The translations under genes were made by a program, and so were the position numbers. Below are positions 1 through 5,709 of a DNA stretch of 7,322 nt, in pieces (the first letter of the stretch is position 1; every line of letters begins with the position of its first letter). The DNA is from Rickettsiales bacterium (GTDB lineage: Bacteria > Pseudomonadota > Alphaproteobacteria > Rickettsiales > UBA1997). Where the stretch lies: assembly GCA_947441695.1 (NCBI GenBank), contig CANEUK010000071.1:1-7322 (forward strand). The letters run 5' to 3'. A model generated the notes under the pieces. It worked only from the letters and a program-made list of their open reading frames with translations, searched no databases and was not told the origin of the DNA.

Positions 1-142
1 AGGGGAGAGGGAGTTATTCCGAATTTGATATAGCTTCTTCTTCCACTTCTAACAGAGGGAGTTATTCCGAATTTGATATAGCTTCTTCTTCCACTTCTAA
101 CAGAGGGAGTTATTCCGAACTCGGTGCAACTCCCTCTCCCCT
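1..142. repeat. Inverted repeat pair, arms 1-25 and 118-142
   Basis: Positions 1-25 and 118-142 are inverted copies of each other, matching at 21 of 25 positions. The outer 15 bases (1-15 against 128-142) match perfectly. The right arm runs into a complete palindrome (CCCTCTCCC, 5-base loop, GGGAGAGGG). The left arm is cut by the window edge, so a second complete palindrome in the opposite orientation probably sits just outside. The arms enclose the 48-bp direct repeats. Palindromes of this sequence type are known as dispersed repeats in many proteobacteria. That this pair bounds a mobile unit is inference. Confidence 0.8.
6..119. repeat. 48-bp tandem direct repeat, 2 copies plus an 18-bp partial third
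   Basis: Units 6-53 and 54-101 are identical, and 102-119 repeats the first 18 bases before the sequence diverges at 120. The unit length is a multiple of three, and the plus-strand frame is open through all copies, giving a 16-residue repeat beginning RGSYSEFDIASSSTSN. The complementary strand is also open across the copies in one frame. Perfect identity suggests recent duplication. There are no spacers, so this is not a CRISPR array. Confidence 0.9.
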
Positions 143-167
143 TGCGGGAGAGGGTTGGGGTGAGGGG
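128..167. repeat. GC-rich dispersed palindrome
   Basis: CCCTCTCCC at 132-140 pairs perfectly with GGGAGAGGG at 146-154 around the loop CTTGC, and a G-rich tail (GGTTGGGGTGAGGGG) follows to 167. It stands out sharply from the AT-rich surroundings. Repeats of this consensus recur in many unrelated proteobacterial genomes and often lie next to DUF559 genes; that link is remembered knowledge and was not searched here. The plus-strand coding frame reads PSPLAGEGWGEG across it, a string also familiar from annotated DUF559 proteins. Confidence 0.8.
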
Positions 168-206
168 TCTTCAAACTCTCAAAACCACCGACATTACCCG
201 CCTTAG

Positions 207-1022
207 ACCAAAGCTTTCGCTCGCGATTTACGAAAAAACTCAACAGATGCCGAAATTAAATTTTGGTCAAAAATCCGAAATAATCAGCTTGGTTACAAAT
301 TCAGACGCCAGTTTGCCATTGATGCAAAATATATTGCCGATTTTGTCTGCTTAGAAAAAAGATTAATAATTGAGCTAGATGGCGGACAACATTGCGAAAG
401 CCAAAAAGATTTTGTAAGAACGCTCTATTTAAAAGAGCAAAATTTTAGAGTTATGAGATTTTGGAATAATGAAATTTTACAAAACCCTGAAGGCTGTTTG
501 GAGGCTATAATTTTAGAACTTGATTACCTTGAGAACAAAAAACAATTTTCGCCGCTTGATGTTTTAGATTATATTTACGCCGTTCTTCATTCGCCAAAAT
601 ACCGCGAAAAATATCAAGAATTTTTAAAAATTGATTTTCCGCGCGTGCCTTATTCTCAAGACCAAAACAGCTTTTGGAAACTCGTAAAACTTGGCGGCGA
701 ACTTCGAAAAATTCACTTGCTTGAGGGTGAAATTTTTGAAAAATTAATCACCAAATATCCCGCTGACGGCGATAATAAAGTTGAAAAAATTTGTTACGAA
801 TCAGAAAAAGTTAAAATCAACCAAAGCCAATATTTTCAAGGCGTTGCGCCAAATGTTTGGGAATTTTTTATTGGCGGATATCAGCCCGCCCAAAAATGGC
901 TAAAAGACCGCAAAGACCAAATTTTGGGCTTTGAAGAAATTTTGCATTACCAAAAAATTATTGTGGCGTTGAGCCAAACAATTCAAATGATGGCGCAAGT
1001 TGACGAAATTTTAAAAATTTAA
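207..1022 (+). CDS. DUF559 endonuclease-like domain fused to a type ISP restriction-modification C-terminal domain
   Basis: Two known domains share one open frame. The first, about 105 residues (207-521), has all the DUF559 marks: FARDLRKNSTDAE at the start, YKFRRQFAI, the core ADFVCLEKRLIIELDGGQH, and RFWNNEIL near the end. DUF559 is related to Vsr and PD-(D/E)XK nucleases; the Asp of ADF and the Glu/Asp of ELDG fit the acidic metal site. The second (from about 546) has SPLDVLDYIYAVLHSP, YREKYQEFLKIDFPRVPY, FWKLVKLGGELR, VWEFFIGGYQPAQKWLKDRK and ILHYQKIIVAL. These are typical of the target-recognition/C-terminal region of type ISP and related adenine methylases. No ATG, GTG or TTG occurs in frame between 207 and 453. 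If translated alone, the first usable start is ATG 453, which would delete most of DUF559 including its acidic core. The frame therefore looks like the downstream half of a longer broken gene. Domain identities are firm; activity is doubtful. Confidence 0.8.
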   Translation, partial: TKAFARDLRKNSTDAEIKFWSKIRNNQLGYKFRRQFAIDAKYIADFVCLEKRLIIELDGGQHCESQKDFVRTLYLKEQNFRVMRFWNNEILQNPEGCLEAIILELDYLENKKQFSPLDVLDYIYAVLHSPKYREKYQEFLKIDFPRVPYSQDQNSFWKLVKLGGELRKIHLLEGEIFEKLITKYPADGDNKVEKICYESEKVKINQSQYFQGVAPNVWEFFIGGYQPAQKWLKDRKDQILGFEEILHYQKIIVALSQTIQMMAQVDEILKI

Positions 1023-1026
1023 ATTT

Positions 1027-2202
1027 ATGCGCTTTTTTCAAACCTGTCTAAAATTTTTTTTAACCCCAAAAGCGATCAAAGCTCTGTTTCAAATCAAAGC
1101 CTTAATTTTTAAAGAATTAATTGTGTTGCTCAAAGACCCAAAATCGCGTTTTTCGTTGATGATGCCCCCGCTGATTCAGTTGGCGTTGTTTGCGTCTGTT
1201 GCAACTTTGGATGTTTTTAACATTAAAATGGCGGTGCTAAATCAAGATAGTGGCGCTTATAGCAAAGAAATAATTTTAGACGCGGTGGCGGCGAAAGAAT
1301 ATTTTACCCAAATTGTTGAGGTGCAAAATTATCACCAAATTCAAAACCTTATCGACAAGCAAAAAGTGATTGGCGCCATTGTTTTTGCGCCCGATTTTTC
1401 TAAAAAAATTGCCTCGGGTAAAACCGCCGAAGTGCAGATTTTGTTTGACGGGCGACGCCTAAATTCGGCAAGCATTGTTTCGGGTTATTTGAAACAAATT
1501 ATGCAAAATTCGGTTGCAAATAAAGTGCAATTTAAAAGCCAAAATATTTCGCCAAACGGGGTTTTGCCGCAGGTTATTAGCCGCAATTGGTTTAACCCAA
1601 ATTTGAACTACAAATGGTTTATCATTCCGTCTTTGTTGGCGTTAATTTTATCAACTTCGATTCTTAGTGTTTCGGCTTTGTCAATTGCTCGCGAGCGCGA
1701 AATTGGCACTTTTGATCAGTTGATTGTGTCGCCCTTAAGTCCGCTAAAAATTGTGCTGGGAAAAATTGGCGCCAACTTAGCAATTGGATTGATTCAAGGC
1801 ACGATAATTTTTAGCATTATTGCCGCAGTTATTCCTTTTAACGGCAATTTATTTTTTATGTTGATTGGAATTTTGCTTTATTTGATTTCGATGGTGAGTA
1901 TTGGGCTTTTTATTTCGGCGCTTTCAAACAACCAACAACAGGCAACTTTGGGTTCGTTTTTCTTTTTAATTCCTGTCATTTTAACTTCGGGTTTTTCGTC
2001 GCCTTTTGCCAATATGCCAATTTGGCTGCAACAAATTTCAGAAGCCATAAACCCAATTCATCATTTTGTGGCGGTGCTACAACTAGTATTTGCAAAGGGC
2101 GCAAGTTTTGAACTTTTGGGCAAAAATTTTGGCGCACTTTTTGTTATGTCTGGCGCAACCCTTTTTTTGGCAACTTGGTTTTTTAAGCGGCGAGTTTTGT
2201 GA
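1027..2202 (+). CDS. ABC-2 type transporter permease (YhhJ/YbhS-like)
   Basis: This is a 391-residue inner-membrane subunit of an ABC exporter of the ABC2_membrane_3 type, close to the usual length of about 370-390. It has an N-terminal cytoplasmic helix, TM1 (about 44-62), a large extracytoplasmic domain (about 65-190), then TM2 (197-220), TM3 (248-270), TM4 (275-299), TM5 (306-325) and TM6 (367-386). The loop after TM2 holds the hallmark AREREIGTFDQLIVSPL (221-237), which couples the permease to its ATPase. Relatives usually sit beside an HlyD-type membrane-fusion protein, an ATPase and a second permease; none of these is in the window. It starts four bases after the stop of the restriction-modification frame, without a visible ribosome binding site, so it may be translationally coupled or depend on upstream transcription. 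The substrate cannot be predicted. Confidence 0.9.
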   Translation: MRFFQTCLKFFLTPKAIKALFQIKALIFKELIVLLKDPKSRFSLMMPPLIQLALFASVATLDVFNIKMAVLNQDSGAYSKEIILDAVAAKEYFTQIVEVQNYHQIQNLIDKQKVIGAIVFAPDFSKKIASGKTAEVQILFDGRRLNSASIVSGYLKQIMQNSVANKVQFKSQNISPNGVLPQVISRNWFNPNLNYKWFIIPSLLALILSTSILSVSALSIAREREIGTFDQLIVSPLSPLKIVLGKIGANLAIGLIQGTIIFSIIAAVIPFNGNLFFMLIGILLYLISMVSIGLFISALSNNQQQATLGSFFFLIPVILTSGFSSPFANMPIWLQQISEAINPIHHFVAVLQLVFAKGASFELLGKNFGALFVMSGATLFLATWFFKRRVL

Positions 2203-2213
2203 GGGTTTTTCGA

Positions 2214-2250
2214 GTTAATCAAATTCGACTTTCGACCGAATTTGATTAAC
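2214..2250. terminator. Stem-loop between convergent genes, probable bidirectional terminator
   Basis: GTTAATCAAATTCG (2214-2227) and CGAATTTGATTAAC (2237-2250) form a perfect 14-bp stem with a 9-base loop. It lies 11 bp after the permease stop and 12 bp after the stop of the leftward Hsp20-like gene. The plus-strand 3' flank is only moderately T-rich (TTTAGATAAGTTTT), and the minus-strand flank lacks a U tract. Position and stem strength favour a shared terminator, but the tails are weak. Confidence 0.65.
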
Positions 2251-2262
2251 TTTAGATAAGTT

Positions 2263-2844
2263 TTACTTCGAAAATTTCACAATAATTTTGTTGTCTTGCT
2301 TGATAATTTCTGGCTCTTTTTTGGCTTTAGTTTGAGGAGTTGAAAAAGAGTAAAGAAAATTTTGATGCGATTTTGTGTTTTTTTCGTCAATTTTGCTTTC
2401 GCCCAAAAATTTTAGTTCGCCATCTTTAACTTCTGTTAAAACCTCGTCTTTCTTGAAACCCGCAAAATTTAGTTCGTAATAAAAAAACTTATCATCTTCT
2501 TTGGTTGAAACCGAAGTTTTACTCTGATTTGCATCAGATTTATCCATTTGTTCAAAGGCTTTATTCATGGATTTACGGTGCTTTTCAAAAGCCTCTTTGG
2601 TTGCCGACATTTCTTTAAAAAAATCAGAATCATCCAAAAAAAAATTGTCAAAGAAAAAATCTGAATGGAAACCCAAAATCCCTTCTTGTCGAAGATTTTC
2701 TTGCCAAAGATTTTTCTGATGTTTTTGAGAGATATTTTGCGCCAAAAGCGTGCCGCTAATTCCAATTAAAACGCAAATTATTGCGATAAAACTTTTGGAG
2801 AAATTGAGTTTTTTTATAGAAGAATTTTCGTTGAGCTTGTTCAT
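2263..2844 (-). CDS. Membrane-anchored or exported Hsp20/alpha-crystallin-like protein
   Basis: A 193-residue protein. After a basic start comes a hydrophobic segment (about 17-35, ending GISGTLLAQ) that could be a signal peptide cut near A35 or an uncleaved anchor. A region rich in Phe and Asp (about 58-77) and a charged helix follow. The C-terminal domain (about 110-193) matches the alpha-crystallin pattern: KFFYYELNFAGFKKDEVLTE, then EVKDGELKFLGES, a YSFSTP strand and a final DNKIIVKFSK. The usual C-terminal I-x-I tail is missing, because the protein ends right after the last strand. Small heat-shock proteins hold unfolding clients without ATP and are normally cytoplasmic. An N-terminal membrane segment implies a periplasmic or membrane-surface role (inference). 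It lies downstream of the SPFH gene but beyond a terminator-like structure, so it may be transcribed separately. Confidence 0.75.
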   Translation of the reverse strand: MNKLNENSSIKKLNFSKSFIAIICVLIGISGTLLAQNISQKHQKNLWQENLRQEGILGFHSDFFFDNFFLDDSDFFKEMSATKEAFEKHRKSMNKAFEQMDKSDANQSKTSVSTKEDDKFFYYELNFAGFKKDEVLTEVKDGELKFLGESKIDEKNTKSHQNFLYSFSTPQTKAKKEPEIIKQDNKIIVKFSK

Positions 2845-2863
2845 AAATTTTTACCAAAAAAAT

Positions 2864-2891
2864 TAATAAAAAAACTGCCTTGGTTTAAGGC
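2864..2891 (-). terminator. Rho-independent terminator after the SPFH gene
   Basis: On the minus strand GCCTT (2891-2887), a 5-base loop and AAGGC (2881-2877) form a hairpin followed by AG and a run of seven T, then more T-rich sequence. It lies about 77 bp after the SPFH stop and about 20 bp before the Hsp20-like start. A second hairpin, GCCAA/TTGGC (2910-2894), stands just upstream of it. The two share complementary CTTGG/CCAAG segments, so alternative folds are possible. Confidence 0.65.
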
Positions 2892-2918
2892 TCGCCAAGT
2901 TTAAATTGGCTAATTTTT

Positions 2919-2946
2919 TACATATTTTTTTTATCAAAAATTTCAA
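2919..2946 (-). promoter_or_regulatory. Candidate sigma-70-like promoter for the Hsp20-like gene
   Basis: On the minus strand TTGAAA (2946-2941) and TATGTA (2924-2919) are separated by 16 bases. Transcription would begin near 2912, just before the paired hairpins, giving a structured leader of roughly 70 bases. In such AT-rich DNA chance matches are common. No clear heat-shock sigma factor consensus is seen. Confidence 0.3.
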
Positions 2947-2967
2947 TTCTTGGTTGCTAAAAAAAAC

Positions 2968-3900
2968 TTAGGAAGATTTTTTTATACGAGCATTTTCAAC
3001 CTGATTTGCCGTGATAATCGAATTGGTCACTTGTTGCATAATATCGCCAACTGCGCTTGGCGAATGCGGAATCATGATAGTATTGTTGTTTGAAGACTGA
3101 CCCAAATCTTTTATCGTATCAAAATATTGCGTTACCAAAATTAAATTAAGCACATCTTGTTCGGTGGTATTTGGCAGAGATTCTTTAAAATCAGCCACCG
3201 AGTTTTTTAAACCCTGAATTATTGCCTGTCTTTGATCTGCCATACCTTTGCCTTGTAGGGCTTTGCTTTGGGCTTCGGCTTCGGCAGATTTTACTTTTAA
3301 AATTCGATCAGCCTCGCCTTTTTCGCTGGCGGCAAATCTCATTCTTTGGGCGGCGTTGATTTCGTTCATCGATTCTTTCACTTTTTTATCGGGATCAATG
3401 TCGGTGACCAGAGCTTTGATAATTCCATAGCCAAATTCGCTCATTACTTGCTCAAGCTCGCTTTTAACAGCGTTGGCAATTTCATCTTTTTTTTCAAAAA
3501 CATCGTCGAGTTTAATTTTTGGAACTCTTGCGCGCACCACGTCAAATACAAATGAAGTAATTTGTTTTGCTGGATCCTGCAATTTGTAGAATGCTTCATA
3601 AGTTTTTTCGGGATGAACATAAAATTGCACCGCCACCAAAACATGCAAAAACACATTATCTTCGGTTTTAGTTTCAACTTTTACTTCGAGTTGATCCACG
3701 CGCAAACTCAAAACTCCAGCAACGTTTTCAATAACAGGAATTAAAAAATTTAAGCCCGGTTTTGCTGCACGAACAAACCTGCCAAACCTTTGAACTATTG
3801 CTTCGCTTTGTTGCTGCACGGTAAAAAGACTAAAATATGCAAAAGCAATTAAAGCCAAAATTAGCACAATGGTTAGGCTAGAAAAATCAAAAATATTCAT
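2968..3900 (-). CDS. SPFH/Band 7 (stomatin/HIR-like) membrane protein
   Basis: A 310-residue protein with one N-terminal membrane segment (about 8-27) followed by an SPFH/prohibitin-homology domain (about 28-200): VQRFGRF at 36-42, PGLNFLIPV at 48-56, then FDVVRARVPKIKLDDVFEKK. Next comes the Ala/Glu-rich helical stretch NEINAAQRMRFAASEKGEAD and KSAEAEAQSKALQGKGMADQ, and a tail containing LVTQYFDTIKDLG. These strings resemble the hypersensitive-induced-reaction (HIR) subgroup of stomatin-like proteins more than HflK/HflC or QmcA. Family members oligomerise into rings or caps that organise membrane microdomains and often control membrane proteases; the partner here is unknown. It is the third gene of a likely operon, 19 bp after the lipoprotein gene and followed by a terminator. 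No ribosome binding site is visible before ATG 3900. Length is normal for the family. Confidence 0.9.
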   Translation of the reverse strand: MNIFDFSSLTIVLILALIAFAYFSLFTVQQQSEAIVQRFGRFVRAAKPGLNFLIPVIENVAGVLSLRVDQLEVKVETKTEDNVFLHVLVAVQFYVHPEKTYEAFYKLQDPAKQITSFVFDVVRARVPKIKLDDVFEKKDEIANAVKSELEQVMSEFGYGIIKALVTDIDPDKKVKESMNEINAAQRMRFAASEKGEADRILKVKSAEAEAQSKALQGKGMADQRQAIIQGLKNSVADFKESLPNTTEQDVLNLILVTQYFDTIKDLGQSSNNNTIMIPHSPSAVGDIMQQVTNSIITANQVENARIKKSS

Positions 3901-3919
3901 AAGTTTTTTGTTTTTTTAA

Positions 3920-4522
3920 TTAGAGAGAAAAGGGATAAATTGCTACTTTTCCAATTAGCAAAACTGCATCTAAAGTAACTGCAATTGGAGTTATGGCGGC
4001 TTTTCCAACGCCTTTAACTAAATTGCTGTCGCTGTAGTAAACCGATAAAACGTGAGGAGATTTTAAACTTGAAACGCTTTGACCCAAATATCTTGCCGCA
4101 TATCTCCGACCCGTAAGTTTGGTTTTGATTAATATGTTGTCATTTTTATCGGGAAAAAATCCGTAAGATCTTAAGATTTGTAAATCTTGGAAGGGCAACA
4201 AACTTGCGGGTCCTTCAATTACAAAGTCTCCTTTAATTTCATTTTTAGAATCTAGCTTCAAATGAGTTTTTTTTGAATCAATCGCCAACACGTTTTGCTG
4301 GCTTAGGCTCAAAACTTCTTTTAGAACTGCCGAATTATCGGTAAAAATATAGTGATAATTTTCGCCAATCAAAACTACATATCTGCCGTCAACGCCGATA
4401 AAAAACTGGTTAATTCTTTCTTGGTAGCTTTTATCGCCCCAAATATATTTGGTAACGCACGAAGGCAGAAAAATTAAGGCGGCGCACAAAAAAGCTTTGA
4501 TTAGAAGTTTTTGGATTTTCAT
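3920..4522 (-). CDS. Predicted lipoprotein of unknown function
   Basis: A 200-residue protein that I do not recognise. The N-terminus is a lipoprotein signal: basic MKIQKLLIK, a hydrophobic stretch and the lipobox LPSC with the lipidated Cys at 22. The residue after Cys is Val, so there is no Asp retention signal at +2, which would suit outer-membrane sorting. The mature part starts VTKYIWGDKSYQERINQF, continues with mixed strands (GRYVVLIGENYHYIF), and ends in a small hydrophobic region (KAAITPIAVTLDAVLLIGK) closing with YPFSL. That tail is reminiscent of small enterobacterial envelope lipoproteins such as YidQ, but the likeness is too weak for a name. Its ATG overlaps the pstS-like stop as ATGA, indicating translational coupling. 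Confidence 0.8.
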   Translation of the reverse strand: MKIQKLLIKAFLCAALIFLPSCVTKYIWGDKSYQERINQFFIGVDGRYVVLIGENYHYIFTDNSAVLKEVLSLSQQNVLAIDSKKTHLKLDSKNEIKGDFVIEGPASLLPFQDLQILRSYGFFPDKNDNILIKTKLTGRRYAARYLGQSVSSLKSPHVLSVYYSDSNLVKGVGKAAITPIAVTLDAVLLIGKVAIYPFSL

Positions 4523-5601
4523 TTAGCAATTATGGATAAAATATTTTTTCTGGTTTGTTTTAATTCTAAATCGCTTAAAGCGACCAAACCGCTATGAAGC
4601 AAATATCCCTTACGCCCAATTGTTTCTGCGCTGATAATTTGCTTAATAAATTCGCGCATTTCTGGCATTTGGTTCAAATGCTCTTTTTTAAAATAGACAA
4701 AAAGCGGGCGAGAAAGTTTGTATTTTTTTGCCGCAATTGTTTGAAAAGTTGGCTCAATATTATCAATTTCGACCGCTTGAATTACTCTTTGATTTGATAT
4801 CAAAAAATTAAATCCAAAAATTCCAAAGGCCTTCGGATTGTTTTTTAGGTTATCAACAATCAAATTATCGTTTTCTCCTGATTCAATAAATTTGCCGTCT
4901 TTTCTGATTTCGCCGCATTGTTTTTTTCTTAAATTTTCGTCTTGATAGGCGGCAATAAATTCTTTTTTATTCAAACAAACGTCTTCCATCACCATATCTA
5001 CAAAAACATCGCGCGTTCCCGAAGTTAGCGGCGGCCCATAAATAATTATTTCGGTTTTTGGCAAAGAAGCGTCAATTTCGTTCCAAGTTTGGTAAGGATT
5101 TTCAATTATTTTTTGCGATTTTTCGTCATAAACTTTTTTTGCCAAGGCTAAAAAAAGCTGCTCTTTTGAAAGTTTTAATTTTTTGCTACCAATTAAATTG
5201 GCAATCACAATTCCGTCATAGCCAATTTTGATTTCTTCCACTTCTTTAACGCCATTTTTAGCGCAATTTTCAATCTCACTTTTTGGAATTGGTCGCGACG
5301 CATTAACAAAATCGGGGTGTTTAAAACCAACGCCCGCGCAGAAAATCTTAAAACCCTCGCCAGTTCCGGTTGATTCAACCAACGGCGTTTCGGTTGATAA
5401 GTTTTTTAAATTTTGTTCGCGGCTAAATTCTGAAGAAATTGTTGCCATAAAAGGCGAAACTGTTGAAGAACCAACGGCGTAAAGATAAGATCTTTTTTGA
5501 TCTTTTTTGCCAAAATTCCAATCAAAAGCCAAAGAGCTTTTTAGCGGCAAAAACATTGCCAAAACTACAAAAAAACAAAATTTGCTTGGTTTGATTATCA
5601 T
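4519..5601 (-). CDS. pstS: PstS-like phosphate ABC transporter substrate-binding protein
   Basis: A 360-residue periplasmic binding protein. A signal peptide covers about 1-25 (cleavage after SLA). Ligand-site motifs follow in the PstS order: VGSSTVSPF (43-51), ESTGTGEGFKIFCAGVG (76-92), NASRPI (100-105), KIGYDGIVIAN (125-135) and GPPLTSGTRD (189-198). Later GENDNLIV, AFGIFGFNFL and SRPLFVYFKKEH complete the fold. The pattern fits the longer PstS of alphaproteobacteria. The protein would capture phosphate for PstCAB, but no pstC, pstA or pstB is present downstream; a lipoprotein and an SPFH gene follow instead. It could therefore be an orphan receptor, or bind another oxyanion or serve in the envelope. 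The start is ATG 5601, without a clear ribosome binding site. I see no convincing Pho box upstream. Confidence 0.88.
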   Translation of the reverse strand: MIIKPSKFCFFVVLAMFLPLKSSLAFDWNFGKKDQKRSYLYAVGSSTVSPFMATISSEFSREQNLKNLSTETPLVESTGTGEGFKIFCAGVGFKHPDFVNASRPIPKSEIENCAKNGVKEVEEIKIGYDGIVIANLIGSKKLKLSKEQLFLALAKKVYDEKSQKIIENPYQTWNEIDASLPKTEIIIYGPPLTSGTRDVFVDMVMEDVCLNKKEFIAAYQDENLRKKQCGEIRKDGKFIESGENDNLIVDNLKNNPKAFGIFGFNFLISNQRVIQAVEIDNIEPTFQTIAAKKYKLSRPLFVYFKKEHLNQMPEMREFIKQIISAETIGRKGYLLHSGLVALSDLELKQTRKNILSIIAK

Positions 5602-5709
5602 GTGTTTTTTAGTGATTTTTGTGAAAGAAATTTGCGATTCTTTAAAGTTAGAATTTTAAAATTTTTAAAATCAAACATAAGAATTAAAAAAAACAAAATC
5701 TCAATTTCG
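5602..5709. promoter_or_regulatory. Divergent intergenic region with a 19-bp AT palindrome
   Basis: If the methyltransferase starts at 5710, this 108-bp gap must hold promoters for both it and the pstS-like gene. ATTTTAAAA (5653-5661) and TTTTAAAAT (5663-5671) form a perfect 9-bp inverted repeat around one central base. It could be an operator, but simple AT palindromes arise easily at this composition. Several weak -35/-10 matches exist and I cannot choose among them. Confidence 0.35.

Larger units (their letters stand above)
3..1022 (+). pseudogene. 3' part of a type ISP restriction-modification gene carrying an in-frame repeat/DUF559 insertion and one TAG
   Basis: Frame 3 is open from the window edge to 203, meets TAG at 204-206, and is then open from 207 to the TAA at 1020-1022. 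In order it reads: two and a bit 16-residue repeats (about 6-119), palindrome-encoded PSPLAGEGWGEG (132-167), a short linker, a DUF559 domain (207 to about 521), and the type ISP C-terminal domain (from about 546). The protein start lies left of the window. A single nonsense codon between two open stretches in the same frame suggests one ancestral reading frame with a recent point mutation, for example CAG to TAG. A sequencing error or readthrough cannot be excluded. Whether the part left of 120 belongs to the methylase or to the inserted repeat cannot be decided without the upstream sequence. Confidence 0.6.

Noticed and set aside
6..119. Possible CRISPR array
   Set aside because: The repeats are directly adjacent and identical along their whole length, with no spacers and no cas genes in view.
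124..354. A 76-codon plus-strand reading frame starting at GTG across the palindrome
   Set aside because: It is out of frame with the DUF559 coding sequence that covers the same bases. Its beginning is only the palindrome read in another frame, and the rest has no recognisable domain.
2236..2246. An 11-base string (CCGAATTTGAT) shared by the tandem repeat (19-29) and the stem-loop at 2214-2250
   Set aside because: It is short, AT-rich and not extended on either side, so chance is a sufficient explanation.
3248..3744. Several short frames on either strand inside the SPFH gene
   Set aside because: They overlap a long, clearly conserved SPFH coding region and have no family features; they are shadow frames.
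5602..5709. GTG 5602 as the methyltransferase start
   Set aside because: It directly abuts the divergent pstS start codon, leaving no space for a promoter or leader, and the extra 36 residues carry no recognisable domain.
5602..5709. Pho box upstream of the pstS-like gene
   Set aside because: A pair of CTGTCAT-like repeats with the right spacing was looked for; only partial, degenerate matches occur.
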